This document shows, piece after piece, positions 53,639 to 61,585 of a stretch of 64,000 bases of DNA; position 1 is the stretch's first letter, and each line of letters starts with the position of its first letter. The stretch spans positions 1 through 64,000 of the forward strand of contig NZ_JANUGV010000006.1 in the NCBI RefSeq assembly GCF_024753215.1, read 5' to 3'. A program made the translations under genes and the position numbers. The notes under the pieces are model-generated. The model made no database searches. It saw nothing but the letters and a program-made list of their open reading frames with translations, and was not told where the DNA came from. This DNA comes from Massilia solisilvae (GTDB lineage Bacteria > Pseudomonadota > Gammaproteobacteria > Burkholderiales > Burkholderiaceae_D).

Positions 53639-54604
53639 ATGAAAGCCCTGATTTCCGCCCTGCTTCTTGCCCTGCTTGCCGGCTGTGCCACCGGTCCGCG
53701 CATCGACCACAGCTACAGCGCCAAGGCCCAGTCGCCGCGCGTCAAGTTCATCGTGCTGCACTACACGGTCAGCGACAAGCCGTCGTCCATCAAGATTCTG
53801 ACGCAGCAGCAAGTGAGCGCCCATTACCTGGTGACGGACGATCCCGAGACCATCATCTACAACCTGGTGCCGGAAACCCAGCAGGCCTGGCACGCCGGCG
53901 TGTCGAGCTGGAAGGGCTTTACCAACCTGAACACCAGCTCGGTGGGCATCGAGATCGTGAACGCGGGCTGGAAGGACACGCCAACCGGCCGCGTGTACGC
54001 GCCGTTCCCGCAATACCAGATCGACTCGGTGATCGCGCTGGTGCGCGACATTGCGCAGCGCTACCATGTACCGCCCGAGAACGTGCTTGGCCACAGCGAC
54101 ATCGCGCCCGGCCGCAAGCAGGACCCGGGTCCGATGTTCCCGTGGAAGCAGTTCGCCGACCAGGGCCTGGCGGTGTGGCCGGACGCCACCCGCGTGGCCA
54201 GCGTGCGCCCGGTGTTCGACGCCCAGCAGCCGGACGTGACCTGGTTCCAGCGCAAGCTGGCGGCCTTTGGCTACGGCGTGACCCAGACCTGTCTGTACGA
54301 TGAGCAGACCCGCAACGCGCTGTCAGCCTTCCAGTCGAAATTCCGTCCTGCAAACATCGATGGCGCCCCGGACGCCGAGACCGCGACCCTGCTCGAAGTG
54401 CTGACCACCCCAGCCAACGCGCCGCTGCCGGTGGTGCAGGCGTCCGCGCCCCTGCCTAACGCCGTCTGCGCCTGCTCGCCCAGCCCGGTGATTCAGCCGG
54501 CAGCGACGCCGGCCGCGCCGGCCCTGCCGCAGCCGCCTGCGGTGCCGGTTCCTGCTGCGGTCCCCGCAACACCCGCAGCGCCGCAGCCATTGAACAAGCA
54601 GTGA
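53639..54604 (+). CDS. amiD: AmiD-like N-acetylmuramoyl-L-alanine amidase lipoprotein
   Basis: A 321-residue lipoprotein amidase of the AmpD/amidase-2 type: lipobox LLAGC (Cys16), zinc site H41 in IVLHYTVS, and H152/D162 in GHSDIAPGRKQDPG. HAGVSSWKGFTNLNTSSVGIEIVNAG is the family core. A PG_binding-1-like domain follows (about 200-255, WFQRKLAAFGYGV), and the last 60 residues are a Pro/Ala-rich tail. It cuts the lactyl-L-Ala bond of (anhydro)muropeptides in the periplasm. The ATG at 53639 is 18 bp after the kinase stop. Confidence 0.93.
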   Translation: MKALISALLLALLAGCATGPRIDHSYSAKAQSPRVKFIVLHYTVSDKPSSIKILTQQQVSAHYLVTDDPETIIYNLVPETQQAWHAGVSSWKGFTNLNTSSVGIEIVNAGWKDTPTGRVYAPFPQYQIDSVIALVRDIAQRYHVPPENVLGHSDIAPGRKQDPGPMFPWKQFADQGLAVWPDATRVASVRPVFDAQQPDVTWFQRKLAAFGYGVTQTCLYDEQTRNALSAFQSKFRPANIDGAPDAETATLLEVLTTPANAPLPVVQASAPLPNAVCACSPSPVIQPAATPAAPALPQPPAVPVPAAVPATPAAPQPLNKQ

Positions 54605-54686
54605 TATGTCGCTCCTGAGCAATTTTCGCTGTATCCTCGGGACATCCGCGCCCGCCGCGGATTCTTTACTTTGAAGGGATAACGCG

Positions 54687-55592
54687 ATGCGCCTGCGCCA
54701 CATAGAAGTCTTTCACGCGATCATGCAGGTCGGCACCATCAGTGGCGCCGCCCAGGTTCTGCACATCTCGCAGCCGGCAGTGACCAAGGTGCTGCAGCAC
54801 GCGGAACTGCAGCTGGGCATGCCGCTGTTCGAGCGCGTGCGCGGCAAGCTCTATCCCAAGCCCGAGGCGCACCGCCTGTTTGCCGAAACCGAAAAGCTGA
54901 ACCGCGACCTGCAGGGCATCCGGCGCCTGGCCGCCAGCCTGAAGAGCCGGGCGGTGGAGACGGTGCGGCTGGTTTCCACGCCCACCGTGGCCATCAGCGT
55001 GCTGCCGAAGGCGATGACGAGCTGGCGGCGCGACTTCCCGGAAACCCGCTGCGAGCTCTCGACCCATCACACCAGCGAAATCGTCAATACGCTGCGCCTG
55101 GGCGAAGCCGACCTGGCGTTGTCGCTGCAGGACCCGCGCCACCCCGGCATCGTCGCCGAACCGATCGCGCAGGGCATGCTGACGGTGATGGCGCCGGCCG
55201 GCACCTGGAGCGCGGCCGAATGCGCGCAGCCGATCGGTCCCGAAGGGCTGACCGGCGAGCTGATCGGCCTGGCCGACCGCGACCCGCTGGGCGAAATGGT
55301 GCTTGCCGCGTGCGAGGCGCAGGGTGCCCAGCCAGTGTTCCGTACCGTGGTCCAGACCTACCAGATTGCGCGCTCGCTGGTCGAGGCCGGCGCCGGCACC
55401 GCGGTGCTCGACCCCTTCACCGCCGCCACCGCGACGCCGGACAAGGTGCAACGCCGCACCTGGGAACCCGCGATCCCTGTGCAGCTCTACCTGCTGACCG
55501 CCAGCCACGCCCCGCTCTCGCATGGCGCGCGCGAGCTGGCCAACTGTATCGGCGCGACCGCGCGCGCGCTGCTCGAAAAAGGATGTCAATGA
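54687..55592 (+). CDS. LysR-family transcriptional regulator
   Basis: A 301-residue LysR regulator. The helix-turn-helix is RHIEVFHAIMQVGTISGAAQ with LHISQPAVTKVLQHAELQLG. The effector domain (RLVSTPTVAISVLPKAMTSW onward) is complete. It overlaps the D-Ala-D-Ala dipeptidase gene by four bases, which suggests that they share a transcript and that the regulator acts on cell-wall peptide recycling genes. The ligand is unknown. A classical AmpR partner ampC is absent, so AmpR identity is not claimed. Confidence 0.9.
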   Translation: MRLRHIEVFHAIMQVGTISGAAQVLHISQPAVTKVLQHAELQLGMPLFERVRGKLYPKPEAHRLFAETEKLNRDLQGIRRLAASLKSRAVETVRLVSTPTVAISVLPKAMTSWRRDFPETRCELSTHHTSEIVNTLRLGEADLALSLQDPRHPGIVAEPIAQGMLTVMAPAGTWSAAECAQPIGPEGLTGELIGLADRDPLGEMVLAACEAQGAQPVFRTVVQTYQIARSLVEAGAGTAVLDPFTAATATPDKVQRRTWEPAIPVQLYLLTASHAPLSHGARELANCIGATARALLEKGCQ

Positions 55593-56200
55593 ACCTCACC
55601 GTCGCCAGCGAGGAGATCGCCCGCAGCCTGGAATTTCGCCACCTCTCCAGCATCCGGGGCATCGCCATCGACCTGCGCTACGCGACCGCCAACAACTTCG
55701 TCGGCCGCGACCTGTACTCGCCGTTCGACTGCGCCTGGCTGCACGTACAGGCAGCGGCGGGGCTGGAACAGGTCGTGGCATGGCTGCACGCGCGCCGGCC
55801 TGGCCTGACGCCCGTGGTGCTGGACGCGCTGCGCCCGCAGCGGGTGCAGCAGCAGCTGTGGGATACGCTGGCCGGCACCGGCCTGCAGATGTACCTGGCC
55901 AATCCGCTGCGCGGCTCGATCCACTCGTACGGCATGGCGGTGGACATCACGCTGCTGGACGAGCACGGGCGCGAGCTCGACATGGGCACCGGCTTTGACG
56001 ACATGACCGAGCTGTCGCACCCGGCGCTGGAAGAGGGCTTCCTCGTCGCCGGCCAGCTCACGGAAGAGCAGGTGGCCAACCGGCGCCTGCTGCGCGAGGC
56101 GATGAACCAGGCCGGTTTCGTCGGCATCAACACCGAATGGTGGCATTTCGATTGCGGCGACCGCGAACTGGTGCGCCGTACCTTCCGCCGCGTCCTCTGA
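55589..56200 (+). CDS. ddpX: D-alanyl-D-alanine dipeptidase (VanX/DdpX family, M15)
   Basis: A 203-residue zinc dipeptidase that hydrolyses D-Ala-D-Ala from peptidoglycan turnover, feeding D-Ala to the DadA pathway. The M15 zinc motif SIHSYGMAVDITL (SxHxxGxAxD) and the second EWWHFDCG (ExxH) are intact, and the N-terminal IDLRYATANNFVG is typical of VanX/DdpX. An ATG at 55589 after AAGGATGTCA is preferred to the ATG six bases upstream. Its start overlaps the LysR stop (ATGA). It is not linked to van genes. Confidence 0.93.
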   Translation: MNLTVASEEIARSLEFRHLSSIRGIAIDLRYATANNFVGRDLYSPFDCAWLHVQAAAGLEQVVAWLHARRPGLTPVVLDALRPQRVQQQLWDTLAGTGLQMYLANPLRGSIHSYGMAVDITLLDEHGRELDMGTGFDDMTELSHPALEEGFLVAGQLTEEQVANRRLLREAMNQAGFVGINTEWWHFDCGDRELVRRTFRRVL

Positions 56201-56411
56201 CAGTGGCGGCGCGCAGCGCCTGCCGCCGACCCTGTCGCGGCGGCGCATAACGCTGCGCACGCTTGAGCATTGTCAGCCTTTGGGCTGTTGCGCGCCTCGA
56301 CAATCGGCACGTACTGCAGAGAGGTTGGCACTCACAGCTGCACGGATTTCGCGCGGTCATTCCTCTCTCAACAACGATGGTCTCCCCATTCCACTACAAG
56401 AGAGGTGCGTA

Positions 56412-57341
56412 ATGAAAAGCTCGTTGATGGCGCTCGCCGTGGGCGTGGCGCTGGCAGGGTGCAGCACTGGCGACGGCAACGTGTTTGCATCCAGGGACAA
56501 GACGGTCGAGTACTACCGCGTATTCGACATCAAGACCGCGCCGGGCAACCCGGGCGTGGTCAAGGCCGCGAGTGAAGGCATCAGCCGCCACGTTTCCGAC
56601 GCCACGCTCGCCACCCCGGCCATCGCCGGCCAGTTGCAGGAGCAGCCCGGCAAGTTCAGGCCGGCCAACCCCGACGGCGCCGCGCCGGGCAGCGGCGCGG
56701 CGCCCAGCTGCGAGGGCGCCAGCTGGACCGCGAAGGGCGCGCCGCGCGTCAACGGCGGCGACAACATGAACGTGGTCGCCTGCCTGTTCCCGTACAAGAA
56801 CGGCTATCACCTCGACATGTACGCCGTGTTCACCAAAAAGGAAGGCGGCTGGCTCGAATGGCCGCGCCGTTTCACCGGCCGCCTGATGGGCACGCCAGAG
56901 AGCTGGACCGACCAGACCATGGTGGACGTGGTGCGCACAATTCGCGATTCGACCGGTGCGCAGGTGGCGCTGGTGGAGGCCAAGCCGGCGCTGCCAGGCA
57001 CGCCGTGGCTGGAGATGGGGCCGAACGGCGGCGCGTCGGGTAGCGCCGGCGGTTCCGGCGGCGGCGCCAGCGCGCCTGCCGGCAGCGGCACTGGCGGTAG
57101 CAGTGGCAACAGCGGCACGGGTGGCGCCAGCGGCAGTGGCGCCGCGTCCGACAGCAGCGGCGCCAGCGCAACGACGTCCACTGCGGCGCCAGCACCGGTC
57201 ACCGCTCCCGTTGCCGCACCTGGCAGCGCAACGGCGGCCGACAGCAGCAGCGCCGGGGCTGCCCAGCCTGCGGGTACTGGCGGCAGCGCAAGCGCGGCCG
57301 GAAGCGGTGGTGGGGCCACCGGCAAGCCGGGCGCCAGATAG
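56412..57341 (+). CDS. Lipoprotein with Gly/Ser/Ala-rich tail
   Basis: A 309-residue protein of unknown family. The lipobox LAGC (SSLMALAVGVALAGC) is followed by about 190 residues of ordered sequence: VEYYRVFDIKTAPGNPGVVKAASEGISRHVSD, ACLFPYKNGYHLDMYAVFTKKEGGWLEWPRRFTGRLMG, DQTMVDVVRTIRDSTGAQVALVEAKPALPGTPWLEMG. A low-complexity tail of Gly, Ser, Ala and Thr makes up about the last 100 residues. AGAGGTG precedes the ATG. The preceding 211 bp (56201-56411) hold no gene. Confidence 0.7.
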   Translation: MKSSLMALAVGVALAGCSTGDGNVFASRDKTVEYYRVFDIKTAPGNPGVVKAASEGISRHVSDATLATPAIAGQLQEQPGKFRPANPDGAAPGSGAAPSCEGASWTAKGAPRVNGGDNMNVVACLFPYKNGYHLDMYAVFTKKEGGWLEWPRRFTGRLMGTPESWTDQTMVDVVRTIRDSTGAQVALVEAKPALPGTPWLEMGPNGGASGSAGGSGGGASAPAGSGTGGSSGNSGTGGASGSGAASDSSGASATTSTAAPAPVTAPVAAPGSATAADSSSAGAAQPAGTGGSASAAGSGGGATGKPGAR

Positions 57342-57435
57342 GGCCAGCGTGCCGGCTCGCGCCGGCGATTGGCGATAGAATCGCTGTGCCTGCTTGCAGG
57401 CCCGGCACCATGTTTCCAAGGCGCGACAACGAACG

Positions 57436-58317
57436 ATGACGATCGATACAGTTTCTTCCCCCGGGCACGGCGACCACAACGAAGACCTGATTGCGGTGTT
57501 TGAACAGGTGGGCTGGACCGACATCGTCATCATCGATGGCGCTTCCTCGGTAGCGGACCAGGACTACGTCGATGCGCAGCAAGGCGACGTGGTCTGGTTC
57601 GTGCGCGAGTTCGCCCGTGCGTTAGCGCACACGGCGAGCGCCGGGCGCCGTCAGGAAGACAGCGTGCGGCTGGCACTTGACCAGGTGCGTCGCCTGTTCG
57701 ACGAGAAGACGCACGCGGTGGCGGTGCCAATGTACGCGTGGCCCATTGCGGCGATGACCTGGGTGCGCATCTGGCACGAGCGTGGCCACACGGCGCTGCA
57801 GGCCTGGTGCGTGGGCGACTGCAAGACCCTGCTGCGCTTGCCCGGCGGAGCGGTGCTGGACCTGGACCCGTACGTCAACGCGCAGGAAGGCGTCGTGCGC
57901 GACGAGATCGCAAAGCTGGTCGGCCAGGGCATCATCGACCCGGCCGCGCGGCGCGAGCGACTGCTGCCGATGCTGCGCGCGCGGCGCGAGTTCCAGAATT
58001 CGACCGTCGCACCGATCTCGCTGTGTCTTGCGCCGGGCGGGCCGTTTGACGCGCGCGAGGTCAGCATGGAGATCGAGCCAGGGGCGGTGCTGTTGATGAT
58101 GACCGATGGCTTCTACCGGCTGGTCGACCCCTACGGTTTGTACACCGACGAGCAGCTGGCGACGGCTTGTATCCGGCACGGCGCGGCCGCACTCGTGCGC
58201 GAGCTACGCGACTTTGAACTGGGCGGCGCCACCGGCATGTCCGTGAAAAACGCCGACGACGCATCGGCCGTGGTCTGCTCGCTGCCCACGCGTTCAACCA
58301 GCCCCGGCAGGACTTAA
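57436..58317 (+). CDS. PP2C-like serine/threonine phosphatase domain protein
   Basis: A 293-residue protein with PP2C motifs spread along the chain: PGHGDHNEDLIAV (metal-binding region), VIIDGASSVADQDYVD (DGxS), AWCVGDCKTLLRLPGG (GD), and MMTDGFYRLVDPYGLY (DG). Metal ligands Asp and Asp are present. It probably dephosphorylates Ser/Thr proteins or, in small variants, other substrates. No kinase is adjacent. It starts at the ATG at 57436; an in-frame ATG at 57394 would add 14 residues. It follows the Gly/Ser-rich lipoprotein gene by 94 bp. Confidence 0.75.
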   Translation: MTIDTVSSPGHGDHNEDLIAVFEQVGWTDIVIIDGASSVADQDYVDAQQGDVVWFVREFARALAHTASAGRRQEDSVRLALDQVRRLFDEKTHAVAVPMYAWPIAAMTWVRIWHERGHTALQAWCVGDCKTLLRLPGGAVLDLDPYVNAQEGVVRDEIAKLVGQGIIDPAARRERLLPMLRARREFQNSTVAPISLCLAPGGPFDAREVSMEIEPGAVLLMMTDGFYRLVDPYGLYTDEQLATACIRHGAAALVRELRDFELGGATGMSVKNADDASAVVCSLPTRSTSPGRT

Positions 58318-58368
58318 GGTTTGCCGGGTGGTTTCTGCGCCCAGCCAGCCGGAAGGCCGTTCCAGCAC

Positions 58369-58384
58369 GTGTATTGCTATACAC
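58369..58384 (+). promoter_or_regulatory. Dyad GTGTAT-TGCT-ATACAC upstream of the ECF sigma gene
   Basis: A perfect 6-bp inverted repeat with a four-base spacer lies 60 bp before the sigma-factor start. It overlaps a TATACAC stretch that could be a -10 region, so it could be an operator or part of a promoter. There is no second copy in the window. Confidence 0.3.
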
Positions 58385-58444
58385 TTGCCCCCGAACCTGA
58401 ACAGTGACACGCATCCGCCAACCTGGACGTGAAAGGCCTGCGCC

Positions 58445-59680
58445 GTGACGACGACCACCGCGACACTGGAAGCGATCTACCGCAACGACGCCCGCCGCGT
58501 CTTCGCGACCCTGGTGCGCCTGCTCGGCAGTTTCGACCTGGCCGAGGAAGCGCTGCACGACGCCTTCATCGCCGCCGCCGAAACCTGGCCGCGCGACGGC
58601 ATCCCCAACAACCCGTTCGCCTGGCTGGTCTCCGCAGGCCGCTTCAAGGCCATCGACCAGCTGCGCCGCCAGCGCCGCTTTACCGCGTGGGACGACGCGG
58701 CCGGCGTGGTCGAGAACCTCGCCGACGAGGCACCCGGCCCGGGCGAGGCCTCGGAACTCGAAGACGACCGCCTGCGCCTGATCTTCACCTGCTGCCACCC
58801 CAGCCTGTCCGAGGAAGCCCGCGTCGCCCTCACCCTGCGCGAAGTGTGCGGCCTCGCCACGGAGGAGATCGCGCACGCCTGCATGGTCGCCGCGCCCACG
58901 CTGGCCCAGCGCATCGTGCGCGCCAAGGCCAAGATCTGCGATGCCCGCATCCCCTACCAGGTGCCGGACACCGACGAACTGCCGGCGCGGCTGCAAAGCG
59001 TGCTGCGGGTGATCTACCTGGTGTTCAACGAAGGATATTCCGCTTCTTCCGGCGAAGCCGTCCTGCGCGCCGACCTGTCCGCCGAGGCGATCCGCCTGGC
59101 GCGCCTGCTCGAACAACTGCTGCCCGAGCCCGAGGTTTCCGGCCTGCTGGCGCTGATGCTGCTGCACGAGTCGCGCCGCGCCGCGCGCGTCTCGCCCGAC
59201 GGCGACCTGATCCCGCTGGACGAGCAGGACCGCAGCCGGTGGGATCGCGCCTTGATCGACGAAGGATGCGAGCGCGTGGAGGGCGCCTTGCGGTCGCGCC
59301 GTTTCGGCTCCTACACCCTGCAGGCCGCGATAGCCGCCGTCCACGCGGACGCCGCGCGGGCAGCGGACACCGATTGGCGCCAGATTGCCGGCCTGTACGA
59401 CGTGCTGCTGCGCCACGAGCCGGCGCCCGTCATCGAACTGAACCGTGCGGTGGCCGTCGCGATGCGCGATGGTCCACAGGCCGCATTGCCCCTGGTCGAA
59501 GCCCTGCTGGCGCGCGAGCCCTTGCGCCACTACCACCTCGCATGGGCCGCCAAGGCCGACCTGTGCCGGCGCCTGGGCGCAGTCGCCGACGCACGGGCCG
59601 CCTACGAAGAGGCGCTGGCGCTGGCGCGGCAGGAGCCGGAGCGCCGCTTCCTGCGCCGTCGCCTTGCGCAGTTGCAGTGA
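58445..59680 (+). CDS. ECF42-type RNA polymerase sigma factor with C-terminal DUF6596/TPR-like extension
   Basis: A 411-residue sigma factor. The first 180 residues hold sigma region 2 (RRVFATLVRLLGSFDLAEEALHDAFIAAAETW) and sigma-4-like (LTLREVCGLATEEIAHACMV). The rest is the DUF6596 extension characteristic of group ECF42 (VLRVIYLVFNEGYSASSG, LMLLHESRRAARVSPDGDLIPL, IAAVHADAARAADTDW). A GTG start at 58445 is the first plausible codon. Members are encoded with DGPF (YCII-type) proteins, as here, and have no anti-sigma factor. The activating signal is unknown. Confidence 0.93.
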   Translation: MTTTTATLEAIYRNDARRVFATLVRLLGSFDLAEEALHDAFIAAAETWPRDGIPNNPFAWLVSAGRFKAIDQLRRQRRFTAWDDAAGVVENLADEAPGPGEASELEDDRLRLIFTCCHPSLSEEARVALTLREVCGLATEEIAHACMVAAPTLAQRIVRAKAKICDARIPYQVPDTDELPARLQSVLRVIYLVFNEGYSASSGEAVLRADLSAEAIRLARLLEQLLPEPEVSGLLALMLLHESRRAARVSPDGDLIPLDEQDRSRWDRALIDEGCERVEGALRSRRFGSYTLQAAIAAVHADAARAADTDWRQIAGLYDVLLRHEPAPVIELNRAVAVAMRDGPQAALPLVEALLAREPLRHYHLAWAAKADLCRRLGAVADARAAYEEALALARQEPERRFLRRRLAQLQ

Positions 59681-59784
59681 TGCGAAAAAAAGTGGAAGGG
59701 CCTGTCGAAAAACCGCGCCCCCGATTCGACAAAGGGATGAGGAGCGCATTTGCTTCCCGATCAACCATTGAAAGGAGAATAGCC

Positions 59785-60210
59785 ATGATGCAACCCGTGC
59801 CATATCTGGTGTTCAACGGAAACTGCGAGGAAGCAATGCGCTTTTACGAGCGCACCCTCGATGCGAGGATCGAAACCACGATCCGCATGTCCGACATGCC
59901 CTGCCCGTCCGGCGCGCCGGCCGAGCAGCCTGACTCGATCGCGCACATGCGCCTGGCGCTTGACCGCAATGGCAACATGCTGTTCGGCGGCGACTGCCCG
60001 CCGTCGATGCCGTACGAAGGCATCAAAGGGGTCTCGTTCACCCTCAGCTATGACACCGTGGAGCAGGCGCAGCGCATCTTTACTGCCTTGTCCGAGGGCG
60101 GCAAGGTGACCATGCCGTTCGCGCCGGCGTTCTGGGCCAAGGCGTCGGGCATGGTCACCGACCGCTTTGGCGTGCCCTGGATCGTCAACGGCGCCCTGAT
60201 CGAACACTGA
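59785..60210 (+). CDS. PhnB-like VOC-fold protein
   Basis: A 141-residue glyoxalase/bleomycin-resistance-fold protein of the PhnB type (PYLVFNGNCEEAMRFYERTL, GGDCPPSMPYEGIKGVSFTL, WAKASGMVTDRFGVPWIVN). The ATG at 59785 is preceded by AAAGGAG. It lacks most of the metal-binding His of true glyoxalases, as usual in this branch. It lies between the sigma gene and the DGPF gene and is presumably part of their regulon. Confidence 0.9.
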   Translation: MMQPVPYLVFNGNCEEAMRFYERTLDARIETTIRMSDMPCPSGAPAEQPDSIAHMRLALDRNGNMLFGGDCPPSMPYEGIKGVSFTLSYDTVEQAQRIFTALSEGGKVTMPFAPAFWAKASGMVTDRFGVPWIVNGALIEH

Positions 60211-60234
60211 CCGTCGCACAAGGAGAAGAAGCCC

Positions 60235-60585
60235 ATGAAATATCTGTGTCTCGTCTATCTCGACCAGGAGCACTGGAACGCCTGCCCCGATGCCACCTGC
60301 GCCGCTTACGCGCAGCAACTGGTGGAGGGCCAGCGCCTGCTGGCGGCCGAGCCGCTCCATCCGGTCGCGAGCGCAACGACGGTGCGGGTGCGCAACGGCC
60401 AGGTTGCCCTTTATGACGGTCCGTTCGCCGAGACCAAGGAACAGCTGGCGGGCTTCTATCTCGTCGATGCGGCCGACCTGAACGAAGCGATCCGGATCGC
60501 CAGCGGCATCCCGCCGGCCAAGTACGGCAGCGTGGAAGTGCGGCCGGTGCGCGAGCTGGCCGTGTCGCAGGACCAGGCAGCCTGA
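60235..60585 (+). CDS. DGPF (YCII-related) protein
   Basis: A 116-residue YciI-related protein with the family-defining DGPF motif (LYDGPFAETKEQLAGFYLVDA). It starts MKYLCLVYLDQEHW. DGPF genes accompany ECF42 sigma factors and are their typical targets. The biochemical function is unknown. It lies 24 bp after the VOC gene. Confidence 0.92.
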   Translation: MKYLCLVYLDQEHWNACPDATCAAYAQQLVEGQRLLAAEPLHPVASATTVRVRNGQVALYDGPFAETKEQLAGFYLVDAADLNEAIRIASGIPPAKYGSVEVRPVRELAVSQDQAA

Positions 60586-60653
60586 AGCAACAGCGGCCGG
60601 CGCCTGCCGGCCAATCATCACGTCACAAGCTGGCATTTTCCAAGGAGACTGAG

Positions 60654-61013
60654 ATGGCTTATGTAGATGGATTCGTGGTACCGGTTCCCAAGAACAACAT
60701 GGACAAATACCGGGAGCTTGCCACGCTGGTCGGCAAGATCTACCGCGAACACGGCGCCTTGCAGTTCCGAGAATGCATCGCCGACGACGTCAACCCGGGC
60801 AAGCTGACCTCGTTCCCGCAGAGCGTGAACCTCGAAGAGGGCGAAACCGTGGTGTTCGCGTGGATCATGTACGAGTCGCGTGCCCACCGCGACGAAGTCA
60901 ACGCAAAAGTCATGAAGGACCCGCGCTCGGCCGAGCTGGCGAAGCCCGAGACCAGGCCCTTCGATGGCAAGCGCATGATCTTCGGCGGCTTCGATATGGT
61001 GATCGACCTTTGA
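60654..61013 (+). CDS. DUF1428 family protein
   Basis: A 119-residue small protein with a ferredoxin-like alpha/beta dimer fold as expected for DUF1428. Family text: MAYVDGFVVPVPKNNMDKYRELA and DEVNAKVMKDPR, ending KRMIFGGFDMVIDL. CAAGGAG lies six bases before the ATG. It is the last gene of the ECF42 cluster. Its function is unknown. Confidence 0.92.
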   Translation: MAYVDGFVVPVPKNNMDKYRELATLVGKIYREHGALQFRECIADDVNPGKLTSFPQSVNLEEGETVVFAWIMYESRAHRDEVNAKVMKDPRSAELAKPETRPFDGKRMIFGGFDMVIDL

Positions 61014-61081
61014 GCCGCACCGACGTGTGCGAGGGCAGGCGGATCACCCTGCGCCGTAGGGCGTGCTGACCCGTGTTTCTC

Positions 61082-61148
61082 GTAGGGTAGGCAGGTCGAC
61101 CTGCCCACGGTCCCCGTCCTGCACGCTCAGGTCGAACGCGTGGGCAGT
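61082..61148. repeat. Second copy of the GTAGGGTGGGCAGG repeat family
   Basis: GTAGGGTAGGCAGG-TCGA-CCTGCCCAC forms one hairpin. It is followed about 30 bases later by GAACGCGTGGGCAG, the outer word of the copy at 2871-2942. The order of words is changed relative to that copy. It lies between the converging DUF1428 and GNAT genes. Confidence 0.65.
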
Positions 61149-61156
61149 CGAGCTGT

Positions 61157-61585
61157 TCACTCTACGCGGGTGAGCGAATAGGCGACATCGGAAGCACTGC
61201 CAGCCTGGCGCACCCAGCCCTGCGCCGCATAAAAGCGATCCGCGCGCGTGTTGGCGGCCGTGCTTAGTTCGACGCGGCTGTGGCCAATGCTGAACAACCA
61301 ATCCACCGCTTGGCCAAGCAGGGCCTTGCCGAGGCCTTGCCCTTCATGGTCCGGCCGCACGAACAAAGCCCAAATCGACGCGTTTGTGCTGTTCGCGTAG
61401 CAAAAAGCGACGATCTCGCCGCCGCTTTCCGCGACCCATCCACGGCCTGACCTGTCCAGGAATTCTTCGTACATGGCGTCGGTAATGCGCGTCGGGTCGG
61501 ACAACACATTTTCGGCGACAGACAGGCGTATCCGCGACATGGCCGGGATATCGGCAGCGACCGCCCGCCTGAAGCGATAGCTCAA
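61157..61585 (-). CDS. GNAT-family N-acetyltransferase
   Basis: A 142-residue GNAT-fold protein (FRRAVAADIPAMSRIRLSV, GWVAESGGEIVAFCYANS, ALFVRPDHEGQGLGKALL). The acetyl-CoA pyrophosphate loop is the QGLGKALL pattern. The substrate is unknown. Its ATG overlaps the dacB stop by four bases, so it is translationally coupled to a cell-wall enzyme. Confidence 0.9.
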   Translation of the reverse strand: MSYRFRRAVAADIPAMSRIRLSVAENVLSDPTRITDAMYEEFLDRSGRGWVAESGGEIVAFCYANSTNASIWALFVRPDHEGQGLGKALLGQAVDWLFSIGHSRVELSTAANTRADRFYAAQGWVRQAGSASDVAYSLTRVE

